Source: Tenuifilum sp040752515
GTDB lineage: Bacteria; Bacteroidota; Bacteroidia; Bacteroidales; Tenuifilaceae
Reading direction: 5' to 3'
NCBI GenBank assembly: GCA_040752515.1
Contig: JBFMGQ010000044.1
Span: 1 to 15,612 of the forward strand
DNA length: 15,612 nt
The notes beneath the pieces were generated by a model that saw only the letters and a program-made list of their open reading frames with translations, did no database searches and was not told the origin of the DNA. Below, one piece after another: positions 7,670-14,664 of the stretch (positions are counted from its first letter, which is position 1; every line of letters begins with the position of its first letter). Made by a program: the position numbers and the translations under genes.

Positions 7670-8797
7670 ATGCGAAATATCATCTATATAATCGCTTTTA
7701 CTTCAATAGTATTTTCCTGTGGTGAGGGGAAAAAATCGGGTAGCGATTCAATTGCCAAGCACGGTTATACCCGGTATGCCAAAGGTTTCGATATTAATTT
7801 TTCCGATACCCTAATAACGGTAACCGTGGGTGATCCTTTAAATGTATCCAGCTCAAAGGGTGCAACCTACCTACTTGGTATAGGTTCAAAAGCTGATAAT
7901 TTAGGTTCCGATGTTATTTCGGTACCTGTTAAAAGGGTGGTTTGCATGTCGTCCACACACATTGGTTTTATTGGTGCTTTGAATGCCGATTCCACAATAG
8001 TTGGAATTTCCGGAACTAAATATGTGAATAATCCTAAGGTTTGGAATCGCATGGTTAGCGGTAAAATTGCCGAGGTGGGATACGACCAGAGCTTAAACTA
8101 TGAGCTGTTAAGCCATTTGAGGCCCGATGTGGTGTTTGCCTACGGAATTGGTTCTGAATCGTTGTCGTATATTGATAAGCTGAAGGAGTTGGGCTTGCGG
8201 GTTGTGATGGTACCCGATTATTTGGAAACATCGCCCCTGGGGAGAGCCGAATGGATAAAGTTTTTCGGTGTTTTTCTTGGTAAGCTCAAACTTGCAGACT
8301 CTATCTTTAATGCCGTAGAGGTTAACTATAAAAACCTTTGTAGTGTAACGCATTCAATTGAACCGAAACCAAAGGTTTTCCTGAATATGCCCTTCAGGGA
8401 TATTTGGTACTTCCCGGGAACCGAGAATTACTTTGTTCAGTTTATTAGCGATGCAGGGGGCGATTATATTTTTTCTCAACTCAAAGGATCACAAAGCCAT
8501 TCCGTTAGTACCGAGACTGCCTACAAGGCAGGATTGGATTGTGACGTTTGGCTAAACACTGGCATTGCCAACAGTATGGGAGATATTGCTGATACCGATA
8601 AGCGTTTTACCGATTTTAAGGCGTTTAAGAGTGGCAGGGTTTATAACAACAATAAAAGGATTGGGACGGGCGGTGGTAATGATTTCTGGGAGTCGGGGGT
8701 TGTCCATCCCGATTTTATTCTGCGTGATTTGATTAAAATTTTCCATCCTACTTTGTTGCCCAACGATACCCTTTACTTTTACAAGCATTTGGAGTGA
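7670..8797 (+). CDS. Lipoprotein substrate-binding protein of a BtuF/FecB-type ABC importer
   Basis: This 375-residue protein starts with a short hydrophobic signal ending in IVFSC (C17), a relaxed Bacteroidota lipobox, so it should be a lipid-anchored periplasmic protein. An upstream TTG would lengthen it by three residues, but the ATG fits the promoter better. After a variable N-terminal segment (18-85), residues 88-360 have the pattern of the helical-backbone Peripla_BP_2 family: VKRVVCMSSTHIGFIGAL, then the lobe motif LLSHLRPDVVFAY, a long linking helix, and the ending GNDFWESGVVHPDFILRDL. Such proteins bind cobalamin, siderophores or heme and deliver them to a FecCD permease, encoded downstream at 9327. 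The ligand cannot be decided here; no riboswitch or Fur-like site is visible. The next gene (DsrE-like) follows after 191 bp. Confidence 0.87.
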   Translation: MRNIIYIIAFTSIVFSCGEGKKSGSDSIAKHGYTRYAKGFDINFSDTLITVTVGDPLNVSSSKGATYLLGIGSKADNLGSDVISVPVKRVVCMSSTHIGFIGALNADSTIVGISGTKYVNNPKVWNRMVSGKIAEVGYDQSLNYELLSHLRPDVVFAYGIGSESLSYIDKLKELGLRVVMVPDYLETSPLGRAEWIKFFGVFLGKLKLADSIFNAVEVNYKNLCSVTHSIEPKPKVFLNMPFRDIWYFPGTENYFVQFISDAGGDYIFSQLKGSQSHSVSTETAYKAGLDCDVWLNTGIANSMGDIADTDKRFTDFKAFKSGRVYNNNKRIGTGGGNDFWESGVVHPDFILRDLIKIFHPTLLPNDTLYFYKHLE

Positions 8798-8828
8798 TGT
8801 TTTTAGGGTTAAACAAATACCAAGCGTT

Positions 8829-8916
8829 ATGAAACACCCATGTAAGGCAGCTTGCACAAACGAGCTTGCGAGTTCACCGAAGGTAAACACCGATGAACAA
8901 ACTATGGGTGTTCCAT
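8829..8916. repeat. 88-bp element bounded by 13-bp inverted repeats
   Basis: The left end ATGAAACACCCAT (8829-8841) and right end ATGGGTGTTCCAT (8904-8916) pair at 12 of 13 positions. Inside are a direct repeat of GCTTGC (8850-8855 and 8863-8868 region), GTTCA/TGAAC arms and two ACCG copies, suggesting further folding. It sits in the 191-bp gap between the binding-protein and DsrE-like genes. It could be a MITE/REP-like element, an mRNA-processing hairpin that tunes expression along the operon, or a small structured RNA. No flanking target duplication is evident. Confidence 0.55.
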
Positions 8917-8988
8917 CCGCTCGATAAAAGATTGTTAAAAGCAAGACAGTAACGTGTTAGTAATTAATAGTATAAATATTTTGCACAG

Positions 8989-9309
8989 ATGAAATTTGGC
9001 GTTATAATTGAAACCAAGGAACCCGAAAAGGCATGGAATGCCTTCAGGTTTGCAGTAGCATCGTTAGGCAAAGGCCATGAGGTTAAAGTGTTTTTAATGG
9101 GCGAGGCAGTCGAGTGCCAGGGACTGTCACATAATAGGTTTGATGTAGATGCTCAAATGCGGAAGTTCGCTTCCGGAGGAGGAACAATTCTGGCTTGTGG
9201 AACTTGCCTAAAATCGCGCCAAATGGATAGCACTGATCTTTGCCCAATATCAACCATGGCCGATTGTATCGAGATGGTGGAATGGGCCGATAGGGTTATT
9301 ACTTTCTAA
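8989..9309 (+). CDS. DsrE-like small protein with a CxxC motif
   Basis: This is a 106-residue cytoplasmic protein of the DsrE/YchN-like fold. It starts with a Rossmann-like strand (KFGVIIETKEPEKAWNAFRF), followed by VKVFLMGEAVEC and the family's hallmark loop, GGGTILACGTCLKSR, with C70 and C73 forming a CxxC. Three more cysteines (C43, C85, C93) are present, and it ends with a MVEWADRVITF strand. DsrE/TusD relatives carry persulfide sulfur on a loop cysteine of this kind; many stand-alone members have no known role. It lies between the binding-protein and permease genes of the importer, 17 nt before the permease, so it is probably co-transcribed with it. A role in sulfur or thiol chemistry linked to the imported compound is an inference only. 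Confidence 0.82.
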   Translation: MKFGVIIETKEPEKAWNAFRFAVASLGKGHEVKVFLMGEAVECQGLSHNRFDVDAQMRKFASGGGTILACGTCLKSRQMDSTDLCPISTMADCIEMVEWADRVITF

Positions 9310-9326
9310 CCCAAAGGCTATAAACA

Positions 9327-10349
9327 ATGCAGGGAAAAACCCGGAATACTATTCTTTTTGTTTCGCTCATAGCGCTTTTGTTGCTATTATCGGTGCTTAG
9401 CATTCTTTTGGGCTCGGTATCAATCCCTCTGGCCGATATTAAGGCCTATTTTATGGGTGGTGCTTTTACCGATGAGGCAAATTTGGCCATACTCCGGAAT
9501 TTTAGAATGCCAAAGGTGGCATCGGCTATTCTTGCCGGTTCGGCATTGGCGGTGAGCGGTTTACAAATGCAAACCGTTTTCCGAAATCCGTTGGCTGGCC
9601 CTTACGTTTTGGGTATTAGCTCTGGTGCTAGTTTGGGGGTAGCGCTTGTGTTGATGGGGTCTTCGGCATTTGGCCTTTCGTTTTGGGGCAGCCAGATTGG
9701 TATAGTTGTGGCGGCGCTAATTGGTTCGTTGCTGGTTTTAATGCTAATCCTTTCGGTTGCTGTTCGTATAAGGGACATTATGACCTTGCTCATCTTAGGT
9801 ATGATGTTTGGCACTGCCGTTTCGGCCATAACCAGCCTTTTGCAGTATTTTGGCAGCGAAACATCGTTAAAGAACTTTGTGATTTGGACTATGGGAAGCC
9901 TTGGCGGCGTTGGCCGTCAGCAGCTTTGGCTTTATTCTGCCTTGGTTATGGTAGGACTAATTCTTGCTTGGATCTATGTTCGCCCTTTAAATGTACTTGC
10001 CATTGGCGATTCCTATGCCCGTAGCCTTGGTTTCAATGTGAAACGAACCCGTTTCCTTGTATTCCTTTCCACAAGCCTATTGGCTGGTACAGCAACGGCA
10101 TTTAACGGGCCAATTGCATTTATTGGCATTGCTGTTCCGCATCTGGCACGTATGGTTTTCCGAACCTCGAACCATGCCATTCTGGTTCCTGCCTCGGCCC
10201 TGGCTGGGGCAGCAACCCTGCTACTTTGCGATATTATAGCCCAACTACCGGGTTCGGCAACCGTCCTTCCTTTAAACTCAGTGGCATCGCTCATGGGGAT
10301 TCCTGTGGTTGTCTATATCATTCTTAAAAACAAACGCGTGGTAAGCTGA
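9327..10349 (+). CDS. FecCD/BtuC-type ABC importer permease
   Basis: This 340-residue polytopic inner-membrane protein belongs to the FecCD family (BtuC, FhuB, HmuU). It has about ten hydrophobic segments and the usual family length. Recognisable landmarks are RMPKVASAILAGSALAVSGLQMQTVFRNPLA near residues 50-80 (split here for clarity into the R-x-P-R-like start and the Q-x-x-x-R-N-P-L-A end), GISSGASLGVAL, the coupling-helix region around GDSYARSLG (residues 227-235), and FIGIAVPHLARM. Two copies form the channel for a cobalamin, siderophore or heme-type substrate. The gene follows the DsrE-like gene by 17 nt, and its TGA overlaps the ATG of the ATPase gene by one base, typical of coupled translation. 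Substrate identity cannot be read from the permease alone. Confidence 0.92.
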   Translation: MQGKTRNTILFVSLIALLLLLSVLSILLGSVSIPLADIKAYFMGGAFTDEANLAILRNFRMPKVASAILAGSALAVSGLQMQTVFRNPLAGPYVLGISSGASLGVALVLMGSSAFGLSFWGSQIGIVVAALIGSLLVLMLILSVAVRIRDIMTLLILGMMFGTAVSAITSLLQYFGSETSLKNFVIWTMGSLGGVGRQQLWLYSALVMVGLILAWIYVRPLNVLAIGDSYARSLGFNVKRTRFLVFLSTSLLAGTATAFNGPIAFIGIAVPHLARMVFRTSNHAILVPASALAGAATLLLCDIIAQLPGSATVLPLNSVASLMGIPVVVYIILKNKRVVS

Positions 10350-11359
10350 TGTCGGGTATAGTGGTTGATATAAAGGGGTTAGTGTCGGGCTACCGAAACG
10401 GTAGCGCATCGGTTTACAGGTATCCGGCCTTTAACGCTGTGGCGCTGGGTGGCGAACTTATTGCCCTTGTTGGGCGAAATGGGGTGGGGAAGAGCACGCT
10501 CCTCAGGACACTGGCTCGCTTGCAACCGGCTCTTTCGGGTAAAGTCTTCATTAAGGGAGTCGATACGCATCAAATCCCCATTGCCGAATACGCCCAGCTG
10601 GTGAGCTTTATACCGTCGGAGCCTGCCCATGCTTCGCATACAACAGTTTATGAATTTGTAAGCATGGCGCGCTATCCATACCATGGCTGGTTTGAGGCCT
10701 TAAATGAGAATGATCATCGAATAGTTCGGGCTGCTATTGATGCCGTGGGCATGCAAAGTTTTTACCATCGATTTATCGATAATCTTAGCGATGGCGAACG
10801 CCAGCGTGTAATGATAGCTTTTGCCATTGCCCAAAACACTCCAATCATTATGATGGATGAACCAACGGCTTTCCTTGACCTGCCCAATAAGTTTGAGGTA
10901 ATGCGATTGCTCAGGGAGCAAGCCCAAATGGGCAAAACCATCATTATTTCCACTCACGATTTGCAAACTGCCTTTGGACTTGTCGATACCATTTGGCTTA
11001 TGCTGCCCGATGGCATTAGGGTTGGGGCTCCTGAAGATATTGTGCTTTCGGGCAATCTTAATCGCTTGATGGACGATACGCCCGTGTTTTTCGACCTGAA
11101 ATCGGGCCAATTTGTGTATAAACACCAAACCAAACGGTTGGCTTGTATTTTGGGTGGATCAGCCAATATCAAGAAGTGGACATCGCACGCCCTGAGGCGT
11201 ATGGGGTATGAGGTTGAGTTTGCCGAATTAGCTGATGCCTCGGTGTATATCCAAGTTCAGGAGCATGAGGGTAAGGTGCAATGGATTTTAGGGCGCAGCG
11301 ACCGTAATCCCACTTTCGATTCCATTCGTAACCTTTGCATCTATCTAAAAAGTTTATAG
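10349..11359 (+). CDS. FecE/BtuD-type ABC importer ATPase with C-terminal extension
   Basis: This 336-residue protein is the energising subunit of the importer. Its nucleotide-binding domain (1-250) has Walker A GRNGVGKST (42-50), signature LSDGERQR (146-153), Walker B IIMMDEP (D170, E171) and the switch histidine H203, so it should hydrolyse ATP. The usual Q-loop PQ is replaced by FIPSEP (S90-E91). Signature G is D in LSDGE. After about residue 255 there is an extra 80-residue segment, CILGGSANIKKWTSHALRR onward, with an alpha/beta look and no counterpart in E. coli BtuD or FhuC; ATPases of this longer kind occur in Bacteroidota, and the segment may be regulatory. The gene overlaps the permease gene by one base. 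Its TAG stop directly abuts the stop codon of the converging nitrilase gene. Confidence 0.9.
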   Translation: MSGIVVDIKGLVSGYRNGSASVYRYPAFNAVALGGELIALVGRNGVGKSTLLRTLARLQPALSGKVFIKGVDTHQIPIAEYAQLVSFIPSEPAHASHTTVYEFVSMARYPYHGWFEALNENDHRIVRAAIDAVGMQSFYHRFIDNLSDGERQRVMIAFAIAQNTPIIMMDEPTAFLDLPNKFEVMRLLREQAQMGKTIIISTHDLQTAFGLVDTIWLMLPDGIRVGAPEDIVLSGNLNRLMDDTPVFFDLKSGQFVYKHQTKRLACILGGSANIKKWTSHALRRMGYEVEFAELADASVYIQVQEHEGKVQWILGRSDRNPTFDSIRNLCIYLKSL

Positions 11360-11373
11360 CTAAAGCTTTAGCT
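11358..11373. repeat. Perfect 16-bp palindrome across two abutting stop codons
   Basis: AGCTAAAGCTTTAGCT is its own reverse complement. It covers the end of the ATPase gene (TAG, 11357-11359) and the end of the converging nitrilase gene (11360-11362). A transcript from either side could form a 6-bp stem with a 4-base loop; no long T tract follows, so a bidirectional terminator is only possible. Confidence 0.5.
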
Positions 11374-12130
11374 CAAAGCTGTCGGCGTCCAGGTGAACGG
11401 GAAACGATTTTCTTATGCTGTTTAGGTAATTCATGTCGAGTGTGGAATAAATTATTTCTTCCGTATTAGGCTTAGCCATAGCTATGATTTGCCCCATGGG
11501 GTCAATGATTTGCGAATCGCCGGTGTGGTTTATTTGGTTCCCGTCCATTCCTACGCGGTTGCATGCAGCCACATAAACCTGATTTTCGATGGCGCGTGCC
11601 ACCAAAAGGGCATTCCACGCATACCTGCGACGCTCAGGGAAGTTGGCCACCAACACCAGTAGGTCGTAATCGTTGCGGTTACGGAGCCATACCGGGAAAC
11701 GTAGGTCGTAGCATACCGCCAAAAGTATCCGCCAGCCTTCAAGGTTTACAATCACGCGTTGGGTTCCTGCCGTGTAATGCTCGTCCTCTTTTGCCATGCG
11801 GAACAGGTGACGTTTATCGTATGTGGCAACTTCACCATGGGGGTAGGCAAAAACCATACGGTTAAAGTATTTCCCATCTGTTTCCGCAATGTAGCTGCCT
11901 GCAATGGCAAAACCATGCCTTGTTGCCATAGCTTTCATCCATTCAACGGTTCTGCCTCGCTGCTTCTCTGCAAGCGCTGACGGGTTCATGCTGAAACCGG
12001 TGGTGAACATCTCAGGGAGCAGCACCAGTTGGGTGTCGGGCTCCACTGCGGTTAGTTTTTGCTCAAACTGCTCAAAGTTCCTATCGGGCAGTTCCCAGTA
12101 AAGCTTACTTTGAATTACTGCTACTTTCAT
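11360..12130 (-). CDS. Omega-amidase-type carbon-nitrogen hydrolase (YafV/Nit2-like)
   Basis: This 256-residue cytoplasmic nitrilase-superfamily hydrolase has the catalytic Glu-Lys-Cys triad: E40 in LLPEMFTTGFSM, K106 in YDKRHLF and C140 in AVCYDLRFP. The TTGFSM, YDKRHLF and YDLRFPVW wording is that of the YafV/omega-amidase branch, and the length equals that of E. coli YafV. Family members hydrolyse the omega-amide of 2-oxoglutaramate or 2-oxosuccinamate to 2-oxoglutarate or oxaloacetate. I chose the ATG at 12130; a start 11 codons upstream adds a tail not seen in the family. The gene overlaps the 3' end of the aminotransferase gene by 26 bp on the same strand, so the two are probably one operon with consecutive reactions. 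Confidence 0.88.
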   Translation of the reverse strand: MKVAVIQSKLYWELPDRNFEQFEQKLTAVEPDTQLVLLPEMFTTGFSMNPSALAEKQRGRTVEWMKAMATRHGFAIAGSYIAETDGKYFNRMVFAYPHGEVATYDKRHLFRMAKEDEHYTAGTQRVIVNLEGWRILLAVCYDLRFPVWLRNRNDYDLLVLVANFPERRRYAWNALLVARAIENQVYVAACNRVGMDGNQINHTGDSQIIDPMGQIIAMAKPNTEEIIYSTLDMNYLNSIRKSFPVHLDADSFELKL

Positions 12131-12962
12131 CTCTGTTCCAGTTATGAATGCATTGTTCAACAAGGCCTTCGTATTGTAACGATAATTCCCTTACTATTTC
12201 AGGAATCAGGTTGTAGCTGTGATGGTCAACCTGCCTAACCGGCAAAACGCCAGGCGATGTGCCTGTAATAAAGCAACCCGTGGTGCTTGCGAGCTCGTCG
12301 ATGTGTAAACATCTAAAATCGATGTTGATATTCATCTTTCTGCAAATTTCAATTACCTTTTGCCGGGTTATACCCCCAAGCACTTTGCTATCGGGTGCGG
12401 TAATAAGCCGATTTTTGTCGATAAAGAACACATTTGAGCGGCTACCTTCGGTAATAAATCCATCGTGATCTACCAGAAGAACCTCGTAGCATTGGTGTGT
12501 TGAAAGGATTTCGTTTGCAATGGCTCTAATGGCTTTGTTCTCAAACTTTACAGTAGGATTATGCCTTTCGGCATTAAGTGTTTCGAGGTAAACGCCACTG
12601 GTTACCTCATCTGCCGTTGGGTATCGCGAGGGTATAAAGTATATCAAAAGGGTATGGTCATTATTCTCGGCGCTTGAGTGATACATCAACCTGAAATTCT
12701 TTTGGTCAACGGGGTTTGCCCTAAGCAGCTGGTGAATGCCTTGCTTTATTTCATTCAAGTTGATGTTGTAATTCATCATTTTAGCCGAGTGGCTAAATCG
12801 ATTTAGGTGGTCGTCCAGAAATATTGGAGCGGAGTTTTTTACACGGATAACCTCGTAAATAATATTTTCGCCTTCGGTTAGCTTGGCCGAAAAATTTCCG
12901 ATGGGTAAAATTTTACCGTTGTAAAAGAAAAAGTGTTGTTCGGTATCGGGTGGAAAATTCAT
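12105..12962 (-). CDS. Class IV (fold-type IV) PLP aminotransferase / aminodeoxychorismate lyase-like
   Basis: This 285-residue protein belongs to the BCAT/D-amino-acid transaminase/PabC family. Landmarks are DHLNRFSHSA (51-60), the PLP lysine in NPTVKFENKAIRA (K139), DGFITEGSRSN with E172, the phosphate-binding LGGITR (195-200) and TGTSPGVLPV (233-242). All are intact. Members are branched-chain aminotransferases, D-amino-acid transaminases or 4-amino-4-deoxychorismate lyases; I cannot choose with confidence. The omega-amidase gene just downstream (26-bp overlap) favours a transaminase that uses glutamine or asparagine as amino donor, but this is an inference. A -7 promoter element lies 18 nt upstream of the ATG. 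Confidence 0.85.
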   Translation of the reverse strand: MNFPPDTEQHFFFYNGKILPIGNFSAKLTEGENIIYEVIRVKNSAPIFLDDHLNRFSHSAKMMNYNINLNEIKQGIHQLLRANPVDQKNFRLMYHSSAENNDHTLLIYFIPSRYPTADEVTSGVYLETLNAERHNPTVKFENKAIRAIANEILSTHQCYEVLLVDHDGFITEGSRSNVFFIDKNRLITAPDSKVLGGITRQKVIEICRKMNINIDFRCLHIDELASTTGCFITGTSPGVLPVRQVDHHSYNLIPEIVRELSLQYEGLVEQCIHNWNRDESSSNSK

Positions 12963-12972
12963 GTCGGTAATA

Positions 12973-13021
12973 TTTCAGGCAAAAATAGCACATGCTATTT
13001 TGTTTTTGGCTTTTCCTGAAA
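12973..13021. repeat. Nested inverted repeats over the aminotransferase promoter
   Basis: An outer pair, TTTCAGG (12973-12979) and CCTGAAA (13015-13021), encloses an inner perfect pair, AAAATAGCA (12982-12990) and TGCTATTTT (12993-13001), with a 2-base centre. The inner arm overlaps the -7 element. Read on the minus strand, the inner stem is followed by TTTTTG, so it could also end transcription of the upstream gene (13047-14195). Confidence 0.5.
12980..12987 (-). promoter_or_regulatory. Candidate -7 promoter element of the aminotransferase operon
   Basis: On the minus strand the sequence is TATTTTTG, an exact TAnnTTTG match 18 nt from the ATG, giving a leader of about 11 nt. The -33 region has no clear TTTG. 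It is embedded in the inverted repeat at 12982-13001. Confidence 0.5.
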
Positions 13022-13046
13022 CAAATACGACCAGAAACAAAAAACG

Positions 13047-14195
13047 CTACTTCTGCTTTTGGGCGTAATGGGTTATGATGTTGTTGATTAGGGGGAGATA
13101 GAAATCGTTAAAAAATGGATTTTTGGGTGAATTAAGGTGAAAAAGTTTGTTTAAGGTTTTTCCGCCTTTCAGCTTTGATGTTGCCATGCTAACATTGTTC
13201 TCGGCAAAATCGCCTGCAAAGTAGTAGCAAAATTTATCGGGAGCACATTTGATTACTGCCGGGAATTGGCTTGGCAATCCAATGGCTTTCAGTTTTTCCT
13301 GGCCAACAGCAGTGGTTTGGAGTTTGAAAGTGGCAAGGGGCTCGGAGCTGCTTCCGGCCAAAACAATATCGAACCATCCGTAAAACTCAACATCCTTGGG
13401 GGCGTTATCCCATTGTTGCATTGCCTTTTCGGCAATCAGCTTTACGCGAGCGTTAGTAAGCTCGGGCCCCTCTTCAAGCACCTCGATAAGTCCGTCGTTG
13501 CTAATGAGAATTATCCCAGAACCTTGATTAGGCCAGGGTTTTTGGTGTTGTTTTTCGTAAAGCTTAATCATCCATTCAGCTGGGCCTTTCCCGTTATTGA
13601 TAGTGCTAAGGTTTGGGCAGTATTTGCCTGCCCATCCGGTCCAGCTAATATTGAAGAGCTCTTCGGTTTTGGTGCGGATTAGGGCATTGGTAGGGGAACT
13701 GAACATGTTATACTCTCCAATAATAAGCTTATCGAGCTCCTTCATCCGCTTTAGGAGCAGGTAATCGTTCTGGTTTAATCCTCCGTAAACCTTTGATGAG
13801 TTAGAAATATGCGAATCGTTTTTATACCATTCGTAAGAGTAAACACCGTAGCAATCGGCATAGTAGGCTGCGTCGTAAACAGCAGCATAGGCATCTATCT
13901 CGTTAAGGCGAATCGATTTAATATCAAAAAGCTTATTGTTGACATCAATAGGGAAGAAGCCCCAGTAGTCGGTTTTGGGGTTGTATGAGCTGCCATCGGG
14001 CCCAACAATTCGAAAATGGTTTAGCAGCCATACCAGCGATTTGTGCTCAACCCTATCGGTTTGGGTTACTGTTTTATCGAGTATGTATAGGTTGAGAGTT
14101 TTTGGCTTTTGGAAATACCATGCCAAATGAAGTCCAATAATGATAAGCAGAATAAATGCGATTACCAATAACAGGTAAAAGGCAATCTTTTTCAT
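13047..14195 (-). CDS. Membrane-anchored protein of unknown function
   Basis: I do not recognise this 382-residue protein. It has one N-terminal TM segment (about 4-27), with KK before it, so the rest should lie in the periplasm. The body begins with a beta strand (LNLYILDKTV) and HKSLVWLLNHF, then DAYAAVYDAAYYADCYGVYSYEW (101-123, shown here only as D-rich then Y-rich landmarks), YGGLNQNDYLLLKRMKELDK, LIIGEYNMFSSPT (157-169) and a TGWAGKYC turn (186-193). The alternating strand-helix pattern and the GEYNMFSSPT segment resemble a Rossmann-like or glutamine-amidotransferase-like domain, but no catalytic Cys-His-Glu set can be assigned. The ending, PFFNDFYLPLINNII, is distinctive. It is transcribed alone or just ahead of the aminotransferase, 84 bp away. 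Confidence 0.8.
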   Translation of the reverse strand: MKKIAFYLLLVIAFILLIIIGLHLAWYFQKPKTLNLYILDKTVTQTDRVEHKSLVWLLNHFRIVGPDGSSYNPKTDYWGFFPIDVNNKLFDIKSIRLNEIDAYAAVYDAAYYADCYGVYSYEWYKNDSHISNSSKVYGGLNQNDYLLLKRMKELDKLIIGEYNMFSSPTNALIRTKTEELFNISWTGWAGKYCPNLSTINNGKGPAEWMIKLYEKQHQKPWPNQGSGIILISNDGLIEVLEEGPELTNARVKLIAEKAMQQWDNAPKDVEFYGWFDIVLAGSSSEPLATFKLQTTAVGQEKLKAIGLPSQFPAVIKCAPDKFCYYFAGDFAENNVSMATSKLKGGKTLNKLFHLNSPKNPFFNDFYLPLINNIITHYAQKQK

Positions 14196-14276
14196 TTTCC
14201 TTTGGTTTCTGATACTTGATTTACACGGGCAAATTACAAAAATTTGAATAAGATTACAAGTGAAAGGAATAAATTC

Positions 14277-14318
14277 GTGAACCGTTAGCCGTGAACCGTT
14301 AACCGTGAGCCGTTAAAC
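14277..14318. repeat. Left array of six 7-bp units (GTKARMC)
   Basis: The units are GTGAACC, GTTAGCC, GTGAACC, GTTAACC, GTGAGCC and GTTAAAC in exact phase, so the array also reads as three 14-bp units. It is followed by GA, as is the right array. Confidence 0.85.
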
Positions 14319-14330
14319 GAAAGAGTGATT

Positions 14331-14429
14331 CGGAATGAGTCGGAATGAATCGGAATGAATCGGAATGAATCGGAATGAGTCGGAATGAATCGGAATGAAT
14401 CGGAATGATTCGGAATGATTCGGAATAGG
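14331..14429. repeat. Tandem array of 10-bp units (CGGAATGAAT)
   Basis: Nine in-phase units CGGAATGAAT run from 14331 to 14420 and differ only at position 9: two have GAGT, five have GAAT and two have GATT endings. A degenerate tenth copy, CGGAATAGG, ends at 14429, and a further partial copy, CGGAATGTGA, follows at 14430-14439. Such arrays can change copy number by slippage. Confidence 0.92.
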
Positions 14430-14468
14430 CGGAATGTGATGGAGTTAGAGGAAGTTAAAACAGCAAGC

Positions 14469-14496
14469 GTGAACCGTGAGCCGTTAAACGTTAAAC
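14469..14496. repeat. Right array of four 7-bp units (GTKARMC)
   Basis: The units are GTGAACC, GTGAGCC, GTTAAAC and GTTAAAC, followed by GA. They are in the same orientation as the left array and share its unit variants, so the two arrays flank the 10-bp array. Confidence 0.85.
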
Positions 14497-14664
14497 GAAA
14501 AAAATAGAACATGAGGAAGTTAAAGGTTTCAGGAGAGGGGCAGGGGTGCGGTTGGTTTTCATGGGCAACGGACAACCCTAAACTAAACTCATAAACCCCT
14601 TTTTACATTTTTTCCAAAACGAATCCATCGGCCAATGCCAATCCCAAAATCTACAACTTTTTCG

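Noticed and set aside
8552..8944. Minus-strand 130-codon frame opposite the binding-protein gene
   Set aside because: Most of it is antisense to a well-supported gene, and the rest runs through the inverted-repeat element; no family resemblance.
12131..12163. Longer start for the omega-amidase
   Set aside because: Eleven extra residues lie in the aminotransferase gene and precede the conserved MKVAVIQ start; the shorter form equals the usual length.
14277..14496. CRISPR array
   Set aside because: The units are 7 and 10 bp, are contiguous and have no unique spacers.
14285..14575. Minus-strand open frame of 96 codons with HSDSFRFIP repeats
   Set aside because: The decamer array has a 30-bp coding period without stops, so the frame is open by composition. 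There is no promoter or homology-like sequence outside the repeat.
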